Assembly (NCBI RefSeq): GCF_019633745.1
Contig: NZ_CP037968.1
Coordinates: 1,060,789-1,124,788, forward strand
Reading direction: 5' to 3'
Source of the DNA: Methanofollis formosanus
GTDB lineage: Archaea; Halobacteriota; Methanomicrobia; Methanomicrobiales; Methanofollaceae
DNA: 64,000 nucleotides
Shown: one piece after another, positions 43,893 to 54,260 of the stretch
Position numbering within the stretch: position 1 is the first letter of the stretch
Layout of the letters: every line of letters starts with the position of its first letter
The notes under the pieces: model-generated
The model's database searches: none
What the model was told of the DNA's origin: nothing
Seen by the model: the letters and a program-made list of their open reading frames with translations, nothing else
Translations under genes and position numbers: made by a program

Positions 43893-45703
43893 AGAAATCA
43901 CGCGTATTCCTTGACGGTTCGCTCATCGGGCTGGTCGAAAACCCGAAAGAACTCGTCGACAAGGCCAGAGCGATGCGCCGACACGGCGCGATCTCCCCCG
44001 AGGTGAACATCGCCTTCGAGGAGTTCAACGGCGATGTGGTCATCAACACCGACCGCGGCCGGGCGCGCCGCCCCCTCATCGTTCTCAAGGACGGCAAGCC
44101 CCTTATCACCAACGAAGACCTTGCACAGGTTGAGAACAGGGAAGAGACCTTCGGCGACCTGATCAAACAGGGGGTCATCGAGTTCGTCGACGCCGAGGAG
44201 GAGGAGAACCTCTTCATCGCGATCACCGAGGACGGGGTCACCCCCGAACACACTCACCTCGAGATCGATCCCTCACTGATTCTCGGGATCGGGGCGGCGC
44301 ACGTTCCTTTCCCTGAACACAACGCATCACCACGTGTTACGATGGGTGCAGGCATGGTCAAGCAGGCCCTGGGCTTCGCGACCGCCAACATGAAACTGCG
44401 TCCCGACACCAGGGCCAACTTCCTCCACTACGCCCAGAAGCCGATGGTCTACACCCAGGCCTCCGACCTGATCGGCTCTGACGAACGGCCAGCCGGCCAG
44501 AACTTCGTCGTGGGCATTCTCTCGTACGAAGGGTACAATATCGAGGACGCCCTCATCTTCAACAAGGCCTCCATCGAGCGCGGCCTTGGCAGATCCCACT
44601 TCTTCAGAACCTACGAGGGCGAAGAGCGGCGGTATCCGGGCGGCCAGGTGGACCGGATCGAGATCCCGGACGAAGAGGTCTCGGGCGCTCACGGTGCGGA
44701 GTACTACCAGAACCTCGACGACGACGGGATCATCAACCCCGAGACCGTCGTGCGCGAGAAGGACGTCCTCATCGGGAAGACCTCGCCGCCGCGGTTCCTC
44801 GAGGAACCGAGCGGCGAACTGATCGCCGTCGAGAAGCGGCGCGACACCTCGGTGACGATGCGCAGCAACGAGCACGGGATCGTAGACACGGTGATCATCA
44901 CCGAGGGCGAGAACTCGGCCCGTCTCGTCAAGGTGCGGACCCGCGACCTCAGGGTGCCTGAAGTGGGCGACAAGTTCGCGTCCAGGCACGGGCAGAAGGG
45001 TGTCGTCGGCTGGATCGTTCCACAGGAGGACATGCCCTTCACCGAGGCCGGGATCGCTCCCGACCTCGTCATCAACCCGCACGCCGTCCCGAGCCGGATG
45101 ACCATCGGGCATATGCTCGAGATGCTCGGCGGCAAGGTCGGTGCCCTGGAAGGCCGGCGGATCGACGCCACGCCCTTCCGCGGCGAGAAGGAAGAGGACA
45201 TGCGCGAGGCCCTCAAGAGACTCGGGTTCTCGCACACCGGCCGTGAAGTGATGTACGACGGCTACACCGGCAAGCACTTCCATGCCGACATCTACGTCGG
45301 GGTCATCTACTACCAGAAACTCTACCACATGGTATCCTCGAAGATGCACGCCCGGTCCCGCGGCCCGATCCAGGTGCTCACCAGGCAGCCGACCGAAGGG
45401 CGTGCCCGCGAGGGTGGTCTCAGGTTCGGTGAGATGGAGCGCGACGTGATGATCGGACACGGCGCCGCCATGGCCCTCAAGGAACGGCTGCTCGATGAGT
45501 CCGACAAGGTCGAGCAGTACGTCTGCGCCAAGTGTGGGATGATCGCGATGGTCGACCGCAAGCGCAACGTGACCCGGTGCCTCAACTGCGACAGCGAGAC
45601 CGATATCTACCCTGTAGAAATGAGTTATGCATTCAAACTTCTCCTCGACGAGATGAAGAGCATGGGCATCGCACCCAGGATGCGGCTGGAAGACATGGTA
45701 TAG
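43889..45703 (+). CDS. rpoB1: RNA polymerase subunit B' (C-terminal half of beta)
   Basis: The 604-aa subunit completes the split beta. [45 protein letters not shown] and [17 protein letters not shown] are catalytic-core motifs. A C-terminal zinc site ([11 protein letters not shown] and RCLNCDS) and [23 protein letters not shown]-type [17 protein letters not shown] follow. The split between B'' and B' is typical of methanogens and Archaeoglobus. The start codon is GTG overlapping rpoB2. rpoA1 follows after 13 bp with a GGGGGGATGAGG leader. Confidence 0.98.
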   Translation: MKKSRVFLDGSLIGLVENPKELVDKARAMRRHGAISPEVNIAFEEFNGDVVINTDRGRARRPLIVLKDGKPLITNEDLAQVENREETFGDLIKQGVIEFVDAEEEENLFIAITEDGVTPEHTHLEIDPSLILGIGAAHVPFPEHNASPRVTMGAGMVKQALGFATANMKLRPDTRANFLHYAQKPMVYTQASDLIGSDERPAGQNFVVGILSYEGYNIEDALIFNKASIERGLGRSHFFRTYEGEERRYPGGQVDRIEIPDEEVSGAHGAEYYQNLDDDGIINPETVVREKDVLIGKTSPPRFLEEPSGELIAVEKRRDTSVTMRSNEHGIVDTVIITEGENSARLVKVRTRDLRVPEVGDKFASRHGQKGVVGWIVPQEDMPFTEAGIAPDLVINPHAVPSRMTIGHMLEMLGGKVGALEGRRIDATPFRGEKEEDMREALKRLGFSHTGREVMYDGYTGKHFHADIYVGVIYYQKLYHMVSSKMHARSRGPIQVLTRQPTEGRAREGGLRFGEMERDVMIGHGAAMALKERLLDESDKVEQYVCAKCGMIAMVDRKRNVTRCLNCDSETDIYPVEMSYAFKLLLDEMKSMGIAPRMRLEDMV

Positions 45704-45716
45704 GGGGGATGAGGAG

Positions 45717-48374
45717 ATGACAAGCCCGAAGAGAGTTGGAAAGATCGAGTTCGGCCTGCTCTCGCCGAAGGAGATCCGCCAGGTATCGGTCAGGAAGATC
45801 ATCTGGGCCGATACCTATGACGACGACGGTTATCCCTATTCACAGGGGTTGATGGACCTCCACCTCGGAGTCATCGACCCGGGGATGCGATGCAAGACCT
45901 GTGGCCAGAAAGCAAGCGACTGCCCCGGCCACTTCGGCCATATCGAACTCGCAAAGCCGGTAATCCACGTCGGATACACCCGGCTGATCAGGAAACTCCT
46001 GCGAGTCACCTGCCGCAGCTGCGGCAGGCTTCTCCTCTCGCCCGAGGAGATCACCAGGATCGTCGGGGACGAAAAAGAGGACGTCATCGGCGAACTGGTC
46101 ACCGAGAAAGATATCAAGAAAGAACGGGTCTGCCCGTACTGCGGCGAGCAGCAGCTGAAGGTCAACTTCGAGAAACCGACGACCTTCTCGGAAGTCGTCG
46201 TCACCGTCGACGACGCCGGGAAGGAGAAGAAGGAAGAGCACAAACTCACCCCGGCCGACATCCGTGCCAGGCTCGAGCGGATCCCTGACGACGACCTCCG
46301 CCTCCTCGGGATCGACCCGACGGTGGCGCGGCCCGAGTGGACGATCCTGACCGTGCTCCCGGTCCCGCCGGTGACGATGCGGCCGTCGATCATCCTGGAG
46401 AACGGACAGCGGTCCGAGGACGACCTGACCCACAAACTCGTCGATATCATCAGGATCAACCAGCGTTTCAAGGAGAACCAGGACGCCGGTGCCCCGCAGC
46501 TGATCATCGAGGATCTCTGGGAACTCCTTCAGTACCATGTGACCACCTACATGGACAACGAGGTGGCCGGGTGCCCGCCGGCACGCCACCGGTCCGGTCG
46601 TCCTCTCAAGACGCTTTCACAGCGTCTGAAGGGGAAGGACGGACGGTTCAGGGGTTCGCTCTCAGGGAAGCGTGTGAACTTCTCGGCCCGTACGGTCATC
46701 TCGCCAAGCCCGTACCTCAGGGTGAACGAGGTCGGGGTACCGCTGGCCATCGCCAACGAGATGTCGGTTCCGGTCCCGGTCACGTCGCAGAACATCGAGG
46801 TGGCCAGGTCATATGTCCTGAACGGCCCCGTACGCAAGCTCCTCACCGACCCGCCGGGCGCTAACTATGTCATCCGCCCGGACCAGCGGCGTATCCGTCT
46901 CTCCGATGAGAACAAAGAGGACGTCGCCGAGCAGCTCGAGCCCGGCTGGACGGTCGAGCGGCAGATGCAGGACGGCGACCTCGTCCTCTTCAACCGTCAG
47001 CCTTCCCTGCACCGGATGTCGATCATGGCCCATCACATCAAGGTCATGGACGGCAAGACGTTCAGGTTAAACCCGGCGGTCTGTCCCCCGTACAACGCCG
47101 ACTTCGATGGCGACGAGATGAACCTCCACGTCCCGCAGACCGAGGAGGCGCGGGCCGAGGCCGAGATCCTGGTCAATGTCCAGGAGAACATCCGCTCGCC
47201 GCGTTTCGGCGGACCGATCATCGGCGGCATCCACGATCACATTTCAGGGATCTTCCTCCTGACCCACACAAAGCGGTGGTTCGACAAGAGCGAGACCCTC
47301 TATATGCTGCGGAACGTCGAGTTCGACCACCTCCCCGAGCCTGAAAAGGTCGAGGATGGGAAGCCCTACTGGACAAACAAGCAGGTCTTCTCGATGATCC
47401 TCCCGGATAAGATCAACATGATCTTCAAGGCCTCCTCCTGCGAGCACTGTGAGGTCTGCAAGCGGGAGATGTGCGAACGTGACGCCTATGTCAGGATCAA
47501 AGACGGCGAACTCATCACCGGCACCATCGATAAAAAGGCGATCGGCGCTTTCGACGGTGAGATCGTCAACCGGATCATCCGCCAGTACTCCCAGAAGCGG
47601 GGCGCGCAGTTCATCAACGACGTGACCCGGCTCTCCATCCGCGGTATCATGCACGACGGGTTCTCGTTCGGTATCGACGACGAAGATCTGTCCAAGACCG
47701 AGTACGGGCTCATCTACGAGATGCTCGACAAGGCCGAGGACGACGTCCGTCGGCGGATCCAGATCTACGAGGAAGGGCAACTCGAACCGATGCCGGGCCG
47801 TACCGAGGAGGAGACCCTGGAGATGCAGATCATGCAGGTGCTCGGCAAGGCTCGTGACCGCACCGGTGAGATCGCGTCCAGACACCTGGGTCTCTCAAAC
47901 AGTGCTGTGGTGATGGCGGTCTCCGGTGCTCGTGGTTCGATCCTGAACCTGACCCAGATGGCCGGTTGTGTCGGGCAGCAGTCTGTCCGTGGTGAGCGTA
48001 TCGTGCGTGGGTACGACCAGCGGACCCTGCCGCACTTCAAGCGCGGCGACCGGGGTGCCGGGGCCCACGGGTTTGTCAGGTCTTCGTACAAGACCGGGCT
48101 CAACCCGACCGAGTTCTTCTTCCATGCCATCGGTGGGCGTGAAGGTCTGGTCGATACGGCGGTCAGGACGTCGCAGAGCGGGTACCTGCAGCGGCGGATG
48201 ATCAACGCTCTCCAGGACCTCAAGGTCGAGTATGACCGGTCGGTGCGGACGACCGGCGGGCGGATCCTCCAGTTCAAGTTCGGCGAGGACGGGACCGACC
48301 CGACAAAGAGCAACTATGGTGAACCGGTGGACGTGAAAGGCGTAATCGAGAACGTACTCAAGGAGGAGATCTGA
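45717..48374 (+). CDS. rpoA1: RNA polymerase subunit A' (N-terminal part of beta')
   Basis: The 885-aa subunit carries the active-site metal motif [16 protein letters not shown] near residue 460. The N-terminal zinc site is [18 protein letters not shown], with a further [10 protein letters not shown] and [32 protein letters not shown]-type [23 protein letters not shown] and the bridge-helix region [35 protein letters not shown] are intact. Length is normal. It overlaps A'' as TGATG. Confidence 0.98.
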   Translation: MTSPKRVGKIEFGLLSPKEIRQVSVRKIIWADTYDDDGYPYSQGLMDLHLGVIDPGMRCKTCGQKASDCPGHFGHIELAKPVIHVGYTRLIRKLLRVTCRSCGRLLLSPEEITRIVGDEKEDVIGELVTEKDIKKERVCPYCGEQQLKVNFEKPTTFSEVVVTVDDAGKEKKEEHKLTPADIRARLERIPDDDLRLLGIDPTVARPEWTILTVLPVPPVTMRPSIILENGQRSEDDLTHKLVDIIRINQRFKENQDAGAPQLIIEDLWELLQYHVTTYMDNEVAGCPPARHRSGRPLKTLSQRLKGKDGRFRGSLSGKRVNFSARTVISPSPYLRVNEVGVPLAIANEMSVPVPVTSQNIEVARSYVLNGPVRKLLTDPPGANYVIRPDQRRIRLSDENKEDVAEQLEPGWTVERQMQDGDLVLFNRQPSLHRMSIMAHHIKVMDGKTFRLNPAVCPPYNADFDGDEMNLHVPQTEEARAEAEILVNVQENIRSPRFGGPIIGGIHDHISGIFLLTHTKRWFDKSETLYMLRNVEFDHLPEPEKVEDGKPYWTNKQVFSMILPDKINMIFKASSCEHCEVCKREMCERDAYVRIKDGELITGTIDKKAIGAFDGEIVNRIIRQYSQKRGAQFINDVTRLSIRGIMHDGFSFGIDDEDLSKTEYGLIYEMLDKAEDDVRRRIQIYEEGQLEPMPGRTEEETLEMQIMQVLGKARDRTGEIASRHLGLSNSAVVMAVSGARGSILNLTQMAGCVGQQSVRGERIVRGYDQRTLPHFKRGDRGAGAHGFVRSSYKTGLNPTEFFFHAIGGREGLVDTAVRTSQSGYLQRRMINALQDLKVEYDRSVRTTGGRILQFKFGEDGTDPTKSNYGEPVDVKGVIENVLKEEI

Positions 48375-49546
48375 TGATGGACGAAGCGATGCGGGCCACC
48401 ATCGAAGCGGCCGATGTCCCCGACAGTACCAAAAACGACATGATCAAGTACCTCGAAGACAAGGAGTTGACCCCTGAACAGTTCGAGACGATCATGAACG
48501 GGATCACCAAAGAATACACACGGACCAGGATCGAGCCCTGCGAGGCCTGCGGGATCATCGCAGCCCAGTCCCTGGGCGAGCCCGGTACGCAGATGACGAT
48601 GCGTACGTTCCACTACGCGGGTGTGGCCGAGATCAACGTTACCCTCGGTCTCCCGCGTCTCATCGAGATCATGGACGCCCGCAAGGAACCGTCCACCCCG
48701 ACGATGACCATCTATCTCCAGCCGGAGTATGCCTCGGACCGTGACAGGGCCCGTGAGGTCTCCTGGCAGATCGAGGCGGCGCCGCTCCACGAATTCGGCG
48801 ACATCGTCACCGACATGGCCAACATGAAGGTGGAGATGCGGCTGAACCCCGCGGTCTGCGACAAGCGCAAGATCTCGGTGGAGGAGATCATGGAGCGGGC
48901 TCCGCAGAAGATCAAGGACCGCCGCCACTACCGGGACTTCGAGTCCGACTCGGACGTCGCCGAGGCGAGGATCACCTTCTACCCCAAAAACGAGAGTTAC
49001 CAGAATCTCTTCCAGCTTGCCGAGCATGTCAGAGGCGTGATCGTGCAGGGGATCGACGACATCGAGCGGGTCGTCGTTCGGAAAGAGAAGGGAGAGTATA
49101 TACTTTATACTGAAGGCTCCAACCTAAAAGACGTGTTCGAGGTCGTGGGTGTCGACACCACCCGTACCCGCACAAACAATATCAACGAGATCTCCCAGAT
49201 TCTCGGGATCGAAGCGGCACGAAACGCGATCATCGACGAGATGAAGAACACCCTGGGCGAACAGGGTATCTCGGTCGATGTGCGCCACATCATGCTCATT
49301 GCAGATATGATGTGCATGGACGGCGAGGTCAAGCAGATCGGGAGGCACGGGATCGCAGGCGAGAAGGAGAGCGTCCTTTCGCGTGCAGCCTTCGAGGTGA
49401 CGGTCAACCACCTCCTCGATGCGGCGGTCGCCCATGAGACCGATATCCTCAACGGCGTGACCGAGAACGTCATCGTCGGCCAGCCGATCCAGCTCGGGAC
49501 CGGGGACGTCAAGTTGATTGCAAAACCCTTACACCAGGAGAATTAA
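48374..49546 (+). CDS. rpoA2: RNA polymerase subunit A'' (C-terminal part of beta')
   Basis: The 390-aa subunit has the trigger-loop and jaw region: [46 protein letters not shown]. The C-terminal [25 protein letters not shown]-like [17 protein letters not shown] ending [19 protein letters not shown] also matches. No intein is present. Two ATG codons (48374, 48377) can start it; AGGAGGAGAT lies just upstream. It is followed after 2 bp by rpl30e. Confidence 0.98.
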   Translation: MMDEAMRATIEAADVPDSTKNDMIKYLEDKELTPEQFETIMNGITKEYTRTRIEPCEACGIIAAQSLGEPGTQMTMRTFHYAGVAEINVTLGLPRLIEIMDARKEPSTPTMTIYLQPEYASDRDRAREVSWQIEAAPLHEFGDIVTDMANMKVEMRLNPAVCDKRKISVEEIMERAPQKIKDRRHYRDFESDSDVAEARITFYPKNESYQNLFQLAEHVRGVIVQGIDDIERVVVRKEKGEYILYTEGSNLKDVFEVVGVDTTRTRTNNINEISQILGIEAARNAIIDEMKNTLGEQGISVDVRHIMLIADMMCMDGEVKQIGRHGIAGEKESVLSRAAFEVTVNHLLDAAVAHETDILNGVTENVIVGQPIQLGTGDVKLIAKPLHQEN

Positions 49547-49548
49547 AA

Positions 49549-49839
49549 ATGGACTTTAACGAGTCTTTAAGAAGAGCTATAAAAACCGGAGAGGTCTTCC
49601 TTGGGCAGAACTCGACCGAAGAGTGTGTCAAGGCAGGGAAGGCCAAACTCGTAGTCGTCGCAAAGAACTGCCCTGCAGCGTTCAAAGAGGCCATGCTGGG
49701 CCGCGAGGACGTCGAGACATATGTCTACAATGATTCAGGTGTCCAGCTCGGGAAAGCATGCGGAAAGCCGTTTGTTGTCAGCGCACTCGCCATTGTAGAC
49801 GCGGGTGAGTCCGACATCCTCAGCATCAAGAGGGCCTAA
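49549..49839 (+). CDS. rpl30e: Ribosomal protein L30e
   Basis: The 96-aa protein belongs to the L7Ae/L30e group. VFLGQNSTEECVKAGKAKLVVVAKNCP matches the RNA-binding core, followed by VYNDSGVQLGKACGKPFVVSALAIVDAGESDILSI. It lies between rpoA2 and nusA, its conserved archaeal position. It starts 2 bp after rpoA2 and abuts nusA with no gap. Confidence 0.97.
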   Translation: MDFNESLRRAIKTGEVFLGQNSTEECVKAGKAKLVVVAKNCPAAFKEAMLGREDVETYVYNDSGVQLGKACGKPFVVSALAIVDAGESDILSIKRA

Positions 49840-50292
49840 ATGGCGGAAATTAAAATTACCGAAGACTGCATGCGGTTGATCTCCCAGTTCGAGAACATGA
49901 CCGGCGCCGGGAGCCGCGACTGTATCGTCGACGAGCGGAACGACCGGATCATATTTGTCATCAATCCTGGCGATATGGGGCTTGCAATCGGGAAGCGGGG
50001 TTCGACGATCAAGAAGGCGTCCGAGGTCTTCGGCAAGAGGATCGAGGTCGTCGAGTACTCGGACGAGCCCGAACAGTTCATCAAGAACTGTTTCCTGCCC
50101 GCCCAGGTCACTTCTGTCGCTTTCGAAGAGGATGAAGAGGTCGGGACGGTTGCGTATGTGGACGTAAAGGCCGAAGAACGCGGTCTTGCCATCGGGAAGG
50201 AGGGCAAGAACATTTTCAAGGCAAAGAAGCTCGCAGCACGGCAGCACAGCATCGGAGATGTGCAGCTCGTGCAGGACGACGAGGGCTTCTAA
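49840..50292 (+). CDS. nusA: NusA-like transcription factor (archaeal, two KH domains)
   Basis: The 150-aa protein has two KH RNA-binding domains. The first GxxG-type loop is NPGDMGLAIGKRGSTIKKASEVFGKRIEVVEYS and the second is VKAEERGLAIGKEGKNIFKAKKLAARQHSI. It lacks the S1 and polymerase-binding parts of bacterial NusA. It ends the operon: a T tract follows directly. Genes for S12, S7 and EF-2/EF-1alpha, often next in archaea, are not here. Confidence 0.96.
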   Translation: MAEIKITEDCMRLISQFENMTGAGSRDCIVDERNDRIIFVINPGDMGLAIGKRGSTIKKASEVFGKRIEVVEYSDEPEQFIKNCFLPAQVTSVAFEEDEEVGTVAYVDVKAEERGLAIGKEGKNIFKAKKLAARQHSIGDVQLVQDDEGF

Positions 50293-50310
50293 GCTTCTTT
50301 TTTTCTGACG
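50293..50310 (+). terminator. T-tract terminator of the RNA polymerase operon
   Basis: GCTTCTTTTTTTCTG follows the nusA stop within 3 bp. No hairpin is needed for archaeal termination. The next gene, 40 bp on, must have its own promoter; TATATAG at 50321-50327 is a candidate. Confidence 0.65.
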
Positions 50311-50349
50311 ACCGGATCGTCTATATAGCGGAGCGGCACCTGTGCCGTC

Positions 50350-51000
50350 ATGGTACTGAAGGCGCTCTTTCTCAACTGCACCCTGAAATACTCCCCTGAG
50401 GTCTCGAACACCGAGGCGTTGATCCGCAAGGCCGCGGCGATCTTCCATGACCTGGAGGTGGAGAGCGAGGTGGTGCGGGTCACCGACTATGCCGTCAGGT
50501 TCGGGACGTCGTCGGACGAGGGGGATGGTGACGAGTGGGCGCGGATCCTCCAAAAGATCAAAGACTGTGATATCCTGGTGATCGGGTCGCCGATCTGGTT
50601 CGGGGTCAGGTCATCGGTGGCTCAGCTGGTCATCGAGCGTCTGGACGGAACCTATGCCGAGGGCGACCCCGGGAGCGGGCAGTACCCCCTGTACGGGAAG
50701 GTGGCCGGGGTGATCGTCACCGGCAACGAGGACGGGGCCCACACGGTGGCGGCCCACACGCTCTTCAACCTCACCCATCTGGGTTGCACCGTCCCGCCGA
50801 ATGCCGACTGCTACTGGGTGGGAGACGCGGGGCCAGGGCCGAGTTATATCGAGGCCGGGGGCGACCGCCACCTGTACACCAACCGGACGGTCCGCTACAT
50901 GGTCCACAACCTCGCGTTCATGGCCGGACTCCTGAAGGAGCACCCGATCCCGACGAACCTGAAGGCGCTCGACGAGGAGGCGAGGGCGGTCAGCCGGTGA
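50350..51000 (+). CDS. Flavodoxin-fold NAD(P)H-dependent reductase family protein
   Basis: The 216-aa protein has the flavodoxin-like fold of the FMN reductase/WrbA type. KALFLNCTLKYSPEVSNTEALIRKAA is the phosphate-binding loop (residues 4-29), and IKDCDILVIGSPIWFGVRSSVAQLVIERLDG the second flavin contact. GKVAGVIVTGNEDGAHTVAAHTLFNLTHLGCTVPPNADCYWVGDAGPG is the third. It lacks the CxxCxxC motif of iron-sulfur flavoproteins. Substrate unknown. It stands alone behind the polymerase operon. Confidence 0.85.
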   Translation: MVLKALFLNCTLKYSPEVSNTEALIRKAAAIFHDLEVESEVVRVTDYAVRFGTSSDEGDGDEWARILQKIKDCDILVIGSPIWFGVRSSVAQLVIERLDGTYAEGDPGSGQYPLYGKVAGVIVTGNEDGAHTVAAHTLFNLTHLGCTVPPNADCYWVGDAGPGPSYIEAGGDRHLYTNRTVRYMVHNLAFMAGLLKEHPIPTNLKALDEEARAVSR

Positions 51001-51059
51001 GGTCTTCCCTGGAATGCCGGACGGAAGGGGGGTGTCGGTCTTCGATGAGATGTGGGAAG

Positions 51060-51245
51060 GCACTTTGATGAGAACGGCCGCCCCCAATCGTAGAATATTT
51101 CCTGCCATCTCGCGCTGGGGGAAAATCTCCGGACCCCCCACGACGAAGATAGCCGAGTGGTGGCATGATGCTCGACTTCGATTCGCTCCTCGTTCGTAAG
51201 GATGAGGCGTGCTTTCCCCTCATGAAAAATTCTACCGGTCCAGAG
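51060..51245 (-). mobile_element. Fragment of a family 1 element
   Basis: The GC-rich module (GGACCCCCCACGACGAAGATAGCC) is in minus orientation. It is followed by a block ending CTTCGATTCGCTCCTCGTTCG that matches, in reverse, the segment near 2505-2535 of the degenerate element before proS. Only at these two places is that block present. Ends are missing. Confidence 0.6.
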
Positions 51246-51520
51246 AGTCATTTTTTTCTTCGCGCCCGGTTTGCACCCGGTTTGCATCAGGCGATATCTC
51301 GCCGAAAGCCTTCGTTCGATGATCGGAGCATGCATGCGCCTTACTCCCGGTCGTTTGCACTCGCGCCCGGATCACGGCCGGAGAGACCTGCCTCATGATC
51401 GCCGGTGCCGGGTGTTCTCCGGATCGTGTGCAAATTATCGGGGGTAGCTGTACACACTTCTCTCTATGTACTCTGTACACAGATCCAGGTGAGGATAGGG
51501 TTTTTTTCATCGACCACCAC

Positions 51521-51542
51521 GTTTGCACCCGCGGGTGCAAAC
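51521..51542. other. 22-bp perfect palindrome in a TTTGCAC-rich stretch
   Basis: GTTTGCACCCG and CGGGTGCAAAC are exact complements with no spacer. Related TTTGCAC/GTGCAAA words occur at 51269, 51282, 51354 and 51430. The paired GTACAC words (51450 and 51474) lie between. The 51246-51649 segment has no gene that I can support. The site could be bound by a dimeric regulator, form a cruciform, or be part of an origin-like region; nothing here decides. Confidence 0.55.
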
Positions 51543-51649
51543 CGGGCGCGAGGATAGAAAGGTCGGGTCCGTCGTCGTTGGTCGGGGCGTCTGTCTTCGT
51601 TGTCTCCTCGCGGTGGACCTGGTGATCGAACGAGACATAATGTTCCCTG

Positions 51650-52004
51650 GGTTTTGTAGAATCGGGCATGAACGTCGGGTTCAAGCATACGTGATGAAAA
51701 TTTCTCGTCACTTGCTCTCTCTCTTTTCAAGAAAGGAGAATCGGGGGGATCGTGTTCCATCGCCGGCCCCACGATGATCTGATGGGCCGCCCCCCATCGT
51801 AGAATCTTCCCCGCCATCTCACGCCGGGGGGAAACCCCCCGGACCCCCCACGACGAAGATAGCCGAGGGGCGGCAGGTCAAGAGATCTCTGCCCTTTCCC
51901 CTGTCACGAGGAGAAGGATCAAGGATCATCTCACACCATGGAGACCTGCACTATGAAATTTTCATCCCGTATGCTTGAGCCGGGGGTTCATGCCGAATTC
52001 TACA
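51650..52004 (+). mobile_element. Short family 1 element with both termini (~355 bp)
   Basis: Left end GGTTTTGTAGAATCGGGC at 51650. Right end GCTTGAGCCGGGGGTTCATG then CCGAATTCTAC ends near 52004, where it merges with the first homologous bases of the VOC pseudogene. The AT-richer module is missing, so this is an internally deleted copy. Left flank GTTCCCTG has no matching right flank. Confidence 0.7.
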
Positions 52005-52220
52005 TCGAAGTCCTGGGACAGGAGATCAAAATAGATATGGGGGCGAATGTCGAATTCGTCGGAGGTCTTGCTCTCTGGGAGTGGAGATACATGAATAACC
52101 TCCTCTTTTGAGGGAAAACTTCCGGTAGACGAAGGACTCTCAGAGGCAGAGATTGCAGAGCGGCCCACTCTTCCCGACCCGGTGGTCACGGCGTTCCTGT
52201 GTGGAGAGTGGTGTGACTGA
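51998..52220 (+). pseudogene. Broken copy of the downstream VOC gene
   Basis: It parallels 52340-52777. The frame FYIEVLGQEIKIDMGANVEF then VGGLALWEWRYMNNLLF aligns with the intact protein from residue ~22 to ~58, then hits TGA where the intact gene has GAG. After ~25 bp about 200 bp are missing, and the copy resumes with GLSEAEIAERPTLPDPVVTAFLCGEWCD and a stop. The deletion lies between GACGAGGG and AACGAGGG words of the intact gene. The 5' ~21 codons are absent. It was made by duplication and has decayed. Confidence 0.85.
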
Positions 52221-52291
52221 GGCATGTTCCTGGTTCATGCCTGATTCTGCAAATTCGATCGTTTTATCTCGCCCGGCGAAGAGGGACATTC

Positions 52292-52777
52292 ATGGAGATC
52301 GCATTCAGGGGCCCGGTCCTCTTTGTCAGGGACATTGAGCGTGCAAAGGAATTCTATATCAACGTCCTGGAACAGGAGGTGAGCCTGGACCTGGGGGTGA
52401 ATGTCGGGTTTGTCGGGGGACTTGCCCTCTGGGAGCGAGGGTACGTGAACGACCTCCTCTTTGAGGGGAAGATGGCGGCAGACGAGGGGGCTCCACGAAT
52501 GGAGGTGTACTTCGAGACGAGAGAGATCAGGGAGGTGGCACGCCGCGCCGGGGCGGCCGGGGTCAGGTTCCTCCACCCTCTCACCGAACAGCCCTGGGCC
52601 CAGTTGGCGGTGCGGTTCTACGACCCTGACGGCCACCTGATCGAGGTGGCCGAACCGATGGACGCGGTGGTCCTCCGCCTCGCCAACGAGGGGCTCTCCG
52701 AGGCGGAGATCGCAGAGCGGACCTTCCTCCCCGGACCGGTGGTCGCGGCGTTCCTCCGCGGAGAGTGCTGTGACTGA
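52292..52777 (+). CDS. VOC superfamily (glyoxalase/dioxygenase-like) protein
   Basis: The 161-aa protein has one VOC module pair: FRGPVLFVRDIERAKEFYINVLEQEVSLDLG at the start and AVRFYDPDGHLIEVAEPMDAVV near residue 115, with the metal-ligand Glu in LIEVAEP. A C-terminal helical appendage (LRLANEGLSEAEIAERTFLPGPVVAAFLRGE) resembles a small helix-turn-helix. Substrate unknown: such proteins bind antibiotics, methylglyoxal adducts or aromatics. ATG 52292 is clear. It overlaps the next gene by 8 bp. A degraded duplicate lies just upstream. Confidence 0.85.
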   Translation: MEIAFRGPVLFVRDIERAKEFYINVLEQEVSLDLGVNVGFVGGLALWERGYVNDLLFEGKMAADEGAPRMEVYFETREIREVARRAGAAGVRFLHPLTEQPWAQLAVRFYDPDGHLIEVAEPMDAVVLRLANEGLSEAEIAERTFLPGPVVAAFLRGECCD

Positions 52778-53300
52778 GGTGAGGTTCAGGGAGGTGCAAC
52801 ACCTCTCCCATCCCCTGATCTGGCTGATCGTCATCGGGATCACTGCGCTGGCCTGGTGGTCGGCGGTGCAGCAACTCTTCCTTGGCGTGCCCTTCGGGAC
52901 CAATCCTGCTCCCGACGAAGTGGTCGTCCTCATCTTCGTCATCTTCGGCCTGCTCTTCCCTCTCTTCGCTCTCGTCATGACCCTCACGGTCGAGATGCGG
53001 GAGGATGGGATCTATTACCGACTCTTCCCGCTTCACCTCACCTTCAGGGTGATCCCCTGGGTGGAGATCAGGGACATGGAGGCCTGCACCTACCGCCCCC
53101 TGGCCGAGTTCGGAGGGTGGGGGATCAGGTGGGGCGGCCGGAACCGGAGGGCCTACACCACCGGGGGCAACCGCGGGGTGCGAGTACATCTGAGAGACGG
53201 GCGTATGATCCTCCTCGGGAGCCGGGAGCCGGAGGTGCTCGTTGCCGCGGGGCGGACAGTCAGGGGTGCTCCCGCATGTCCATGTACCTCACAAGCCTGA
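52770..53300 (+). CDS. Membrane protein with PH-like domain, function unknown
   Basis: The 176-aa protein has two membrane segments (PLIWLIVIGITALAWWSAV and VVLIFVIFGLLFPLFALVMTL). A cytoplasmic domain follows, MREDGIYYRLFPLHLTFRVIPWVEIRDMEACTYRPLAEFGGWGIRW, with the layout of bacterial PH-like domains, then GGNRGVRVHLRDGRMILLGSREPEVLVAA. GTG 52770 overlaps the VOC gene. Its last ~14 codons overlap the 3' end of the converging DUF475 gene, so the true end of the functional protein may be earlier. Confidence 0.75.
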   Translation: MTEVRFREVQHLSHPLIWLIVIGITALAWWSAVQQLFLGVPFGTNPAPDEVVVLIFVIFGLLFPLFALVMTLTVEMREDGIYYRLFPLHLTFRVIPWVEIRDMEACTYRPLAEFGGWGIRWGGRNRRAYTTGGNRGVRVHLRDGRMILLGSREPEVLVAAGRTVRGAPACPCTSQA

Positions 53301-54195
53301 CCGACTTATACATGAAGTAACCGACGACGGCAAAGGTGACGACCGGCGAGACGTACGAAGGGATATGCAGCCCGAAGGCGTCGAGGAGCATCACCAGGCC
53401 CAGACAGAGTATGGAGTACATCGCTCCGTTCTTGAGGAAGACATAGCGCCTGATCCTTTCGATGTTCCCGACGGTCACCTGCCGCACCACCACGGCCCCG
53501 ATCCCGTTGCCGAGAATGATCAGGGGAACCGAGAAGGTGAAGGCAAAGGCGCCGAGGACGCCGTCGATGGAGAAGGTAGCGTCGATCACCTCGAGGTAGA
53601 AGATCTTCGAGATGTCAGAGAGTTGTGCCTCTTTCAGTTGCTGTTCTTTGAGTTCGGCGTTGTTCCGGAACCCCTGCACGATAAAAAATGCCGTCGAGCC
53701 CATGACCGCGCCGAAGGCCATGAGTGGTTGGCGGTTGATCGCAAACCAGACGATGACGGCAAGGGCCACCGAGACAGCGGCATAGAACCAGACGCCCTTC
53801 TCGGCAAAGTAGCGTTCGCCCCGCAGCCCGAACTCCTTGGGTTCGAGAAAGATCCAGTGGAGAAAGAGAAAGACCAGGAATGTCCCGCCGAAGGCAAGAA
53901 GGATGGGTGCCGACTCCTCGATCGCCCCGGCCACCGCCGGGTCGTCGGAGAAGGTGGCGGTGAGCGCCCCGACCGGGCCGAGGGCCGGGGTCGTCGCCCA
54001 GACGATGAGCCAGGGCAGGACGCCCCGCACCACAAATACCGCAAGAAGCAGACCCCAGAGAAGGAACCAGCGCCTGGCCCGCTCCCCCATCGTCCCGAGT
54101 ACCTCGGCGTTGATGATGGCGTTGTCGATGGAGGAGATGGTCTCGAAAAGACAGAGGCCCGCCACCGTGAGGACGATCCCGAGGAGGTCGAGCAT
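53260..54195 (-). CDS. DUF475 (TerC-like) integral membrane protein
   Basis: The 311-aa protein has about eight membrane segments. The TerC-superfamily acidic motif near the start is FETISSIDNAIINAEVLG, with a second, FYLEVIDATFSIDGVLGAFAF, in the middle, both with membrane-embedded acidic residues. DUF475 proteins are linked to tellurite resistance and possibly metal handling. ATG 54195 is used. The gene is single and converges on the VOC/PH-like pair with a 41-bp overlap. Confidence 0.9.
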   Translation of the reverse strand: MLDLLGIVLTVAGLCLFETISSIDNAIINAEVLGTMGERARRWFLLWGLLLAVFVVRGVLPWLIVWATTPALGPVGALTATFSDDPAVAGAIEESAPILLAFGGTFLVFLFLHWIFLEPKEFGLRGERYFAEKGVWFYAAVSVALAVIVWFAINRQPLMAFGAVMGSTAFFIVQGFRNNAELKEQQLKEAQLSDISKIFYLEVIDATFSIDGVLGAFAFTFSVPLIILGNGIGAVVVRQVTVGNIERIRRYVFLKNGAMYSILCLGLVMLLDAFGLHIPSYVSPVVTFAVVGYFMYKSVRLVRYMDMREHP

Positions 54196-54260
54196 GGGCG
54201 ATCACGGGGAGATGGATCTCTGAGACGATAAAGGGGGACGACGGGAGATGGTACGCCGGG

